DNA from: Chloroflexota bacterium
GTDB lineage: Bacteria; Chloroflexota; Anaerolineae; Anaerolineales; Villigracilaceae
Assembly (NCBI GenBank): GCA_021824575.1
Contig: JAKAKJ010000089.1
Coordinates: 25,377-89,376, forward strand
Reading direction: 5' to 3'
Length of the DNA stretch: 64,000 nucleotides
Shown here: piece after piece, positions 62,957 to 64,000 of the stretch
How the letters are laid out: each line of letters starts with the position of its first letter
Numbering within the stretch: position 1 is the stretch's first letter
Made by a program: the position numbers and the translations under genes
The notes under the pieces: model-generated
The model's input: only the letters and a program-made list of their open reading frames with translations
What the model was told of the DNA's origin: nothing
Database searches by the model: none

Positions 62957-63697
62957 ATGAGTCAATTCTTTGCAGGCACCAACTACACCGGTCCAGCTTT
63001 TCAATTGTTCGGCGTCGCGCACATCGCCGCGCTGGCTTTTCTTGTCGTGCTCAATATCATTCTGATCCAGTTCAAAAACGCCGGTGACGACACAAAGCGC
63101 ACCATCCGATGGACGCTTGCCATCACATTATGGACGGCAGAAACGTTGTGGCACATTTGGAACATTGCCACCGGACAATGGAACATCCAAAACCTGCTGC
63201 CGCTGAATCTGTGCAGCATTTTGATCTGGCTCTCCGGCTTCATGCTGATTTTCAAGAACTATACGATTTATGAATTCGCCTATTTTTTGGGGATCGGCGG
63301 CGCGATGCAATATTTGATCACGCCCGACCTTGGCATTTATGGCTTCCCGCATTTTCGATATTTCCAAACCTTCACGTCGCATGGACTGCTCGTCACCTCC
63401 GCAATTTATATGACGGTCGTGGAAGGCTTCCGCCCCACATGGAAATCCATGCTGCGCGTTGCGTTTTGGGGCAACGTGTATATGGGGATCATTTACTTCG
63501 TCAACCTTGCCATCGGAAGCGATTACCTTTTCATCAACGCCAAGCCAGCCACCGCCAGCATCATGGATTTATTGCCGCCGTGGCCGTATTACCTTATCTA
63601 TCTGGAATTGATTGGTGTTGTGACAATCCTTTTGCTTTACTTGCCATTCTTCATCAAAGATTTGCGTAAAAAGAAACTTGCCGCGATTCGGTCGTAG
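62957..63697 (+). CDS. TIGR02206 family membrane protein (YwaF-like)
   Basis: 246 residues from the ATG at 62957. Six to seven membrane helices. HWKS-like charged loops are absent; instead the conserved elements are LPLNLCSI (after WNIQN), YFQTFTSHGLLV and PPWPYYLIYLE, which match the TIGR02206/YwaF family. No function is known. Longer 5' extensions run through repeats and are rejected. Confidence 0.85.
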   Translation: MSQFFAGTNYTGPAFQLFGVAHIAALAFLVVLNIILIQFKNAGDDTKRTIRWTLAITLWTAETLWHIWNIATGQWNIQNLLPLNLCSILIWLSGFMLIFKNYTIYEFAYFLGIGGAMQYLITPDLGIYGFPHFRYFQTFTSHGLLVTSAIYMTVVEGFRPTWKSMLRVAFWGNVYMGIIYFVNLAIGSDYLFINAKPATASIMDLLPPWPYYLIYLELIGVVTILLLYLPFFIKDLRKKKLAAIRS

Positions 63698-63759
63698 ACC
63701 AATAAATCTTTAGTCATAGGGTTTAGCTCTCTAATAAGTGAATATAATCTACTCATAGT

Positions 63760-63790
63760 AACCAAGAGATTATAGAAGAGTCTCTTGGTT
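63760..63790 (+). terminator. rho-independent terminator
   Basis: A 10-bp perfect stem (AACCAAGAGA and complement), 11-base loop, and TTTTTTATT tail. A TATAAT lies just upstream (63743-63748), so it may end transcription of the TIGR02206 gene or act as an attenuator for what follows. Confidence 0.8.
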
Positions 63791-63824
63791 TTTTATTACT
63801 ACTTCTAAGCTAGACTTTATCCAT

Positions 63825-63962
63825 ATGATACTTGAAAGAAGGCACGAGTGGCTCGTGAATAACGGTAATGGGGATGAAATGGGAGTGGTTTTCGAACTTC
63901 ATGGCGAACAGGTGATGTTTGAAAATAAAGATAGGAGTAAAGATTTTGCTTCACGGTGCTGA
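63825..63962 (+). CDS. hypothetical 45-residue frame (doubtful)
   Basis: An ATG at 63825 opens a 45-residue frame (MILERRHEWLVNNG to DFASRC, stop at 63960-63962) just after the terminator. It is polar and has no ribosome site or recognised family. It may be chance. Confidence 0.22.
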   Translation: MILERRHEWLVNNGNGDEMGVVFELHGEQVMFENKDRSKDFASRC

Positions 63963-64000
63963 GGGCATCCGAAAAAGTAGGCCGCTTCTTGAGATACCAA

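Noticed and set aside
1..64000. Insertion sequences, prophage, CRISPR-Cas
   Set aside because: No transposase, integrase, capsid or Cas protein recognised; the repeats present are short palindromes only.

Overview
The window reads as one contiguous stretch of bacterial chromosome, very probably from a Chloroflexota of the class Anaerolineae. This is an inference from gene content: an Agl23-type membrane protein fused to NHL repeats, a DUF1028 protein, the type 2 IPP isomerase, paired Rv3377c/Rv3378c-like diterpene genes (known from Herpetosiphon as well as Mycobacterium tuberculosis), and many sugar and nucleoside ABC transporters. No rRNA gene is present to confirm it. I see no transposase, prophage or CRISPR array, but many short palindromic dispersed repeats lie between genes, and a few lie inside them.

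Layout. 1-8550 (minus strand) is a surface-polysaccharide locus: small HTH regulator, NusG/RfaH-like antiterminator, GINT-like glycosyltransferase, O-antigen ligase, parallel beta-helix protein, flippase, and a thymidylate-kinase-like protein cut by the left edge. 8550-9220 is AT-rich and nearly empty. 9220-24600 is housekeeping: DUF2227 protein, tRNA-Leu(TAG) just ahead of tig, clpP, a DUF1028 protein, a HAD phosphatase, rlmN, the Agl23-NHL protein, sucCD, a DinB-like protein, acpP, fni and a DUF5674 protein. 24600-38300 holds a very large alpha-2-macroglobulin gene broken by one in-frame stop, a deazaflavin-type oxidoreductase, a sugar/glycerol-phosphate-type ABC transporter without its ATPase, pbpC, and a Mut7-C RNase. 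38385-39641 is a GPH-type MFS transporter.

39649-45208 (minus strand) is the most interesting part: an apparent five-gene operon of a GNAT/FemAB-like transferase, an Rv3378c-like diterpene synthase, an Rv3377c-like class II diterpene cyclase, a membrane histidine kinase and a lone receiver domain. The first two genes overlap by 4 bp and the next two gaps are 10 and 4 bp. The two terpene enzymes predict conversion of geranylgeranyl diphosphate to a bicyclic halimane- or clerodane-type diphosphate and then to a free alcohol or a transferred prenyl product.

45420-54979 combines a molybdenum hydroxylase of the xanthine dehydrogenase family (FAD subunit plus fused 2Fe-2S/molybdopterin subunit) with a convergent BMP-type nucleoside ABC transporter and a GntR/UTRA regulator that has a 27-bp palindrome just upstream; together they suggest purine nucleoside uptake and oxidation. 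55128-60012 (minus strand) is an HtrA-like protease, MoxR ATPase, DUF58 protein and two von Willebrand A proteins. 60301-63697 carries a 7Fe-type ferredoxin, a COX15/CtaA heme A synthase (suggesting aerobic respiration) and two multi-pass membrane proteins. The right end holds a strong terminator and one doubtful 45-residue frame.
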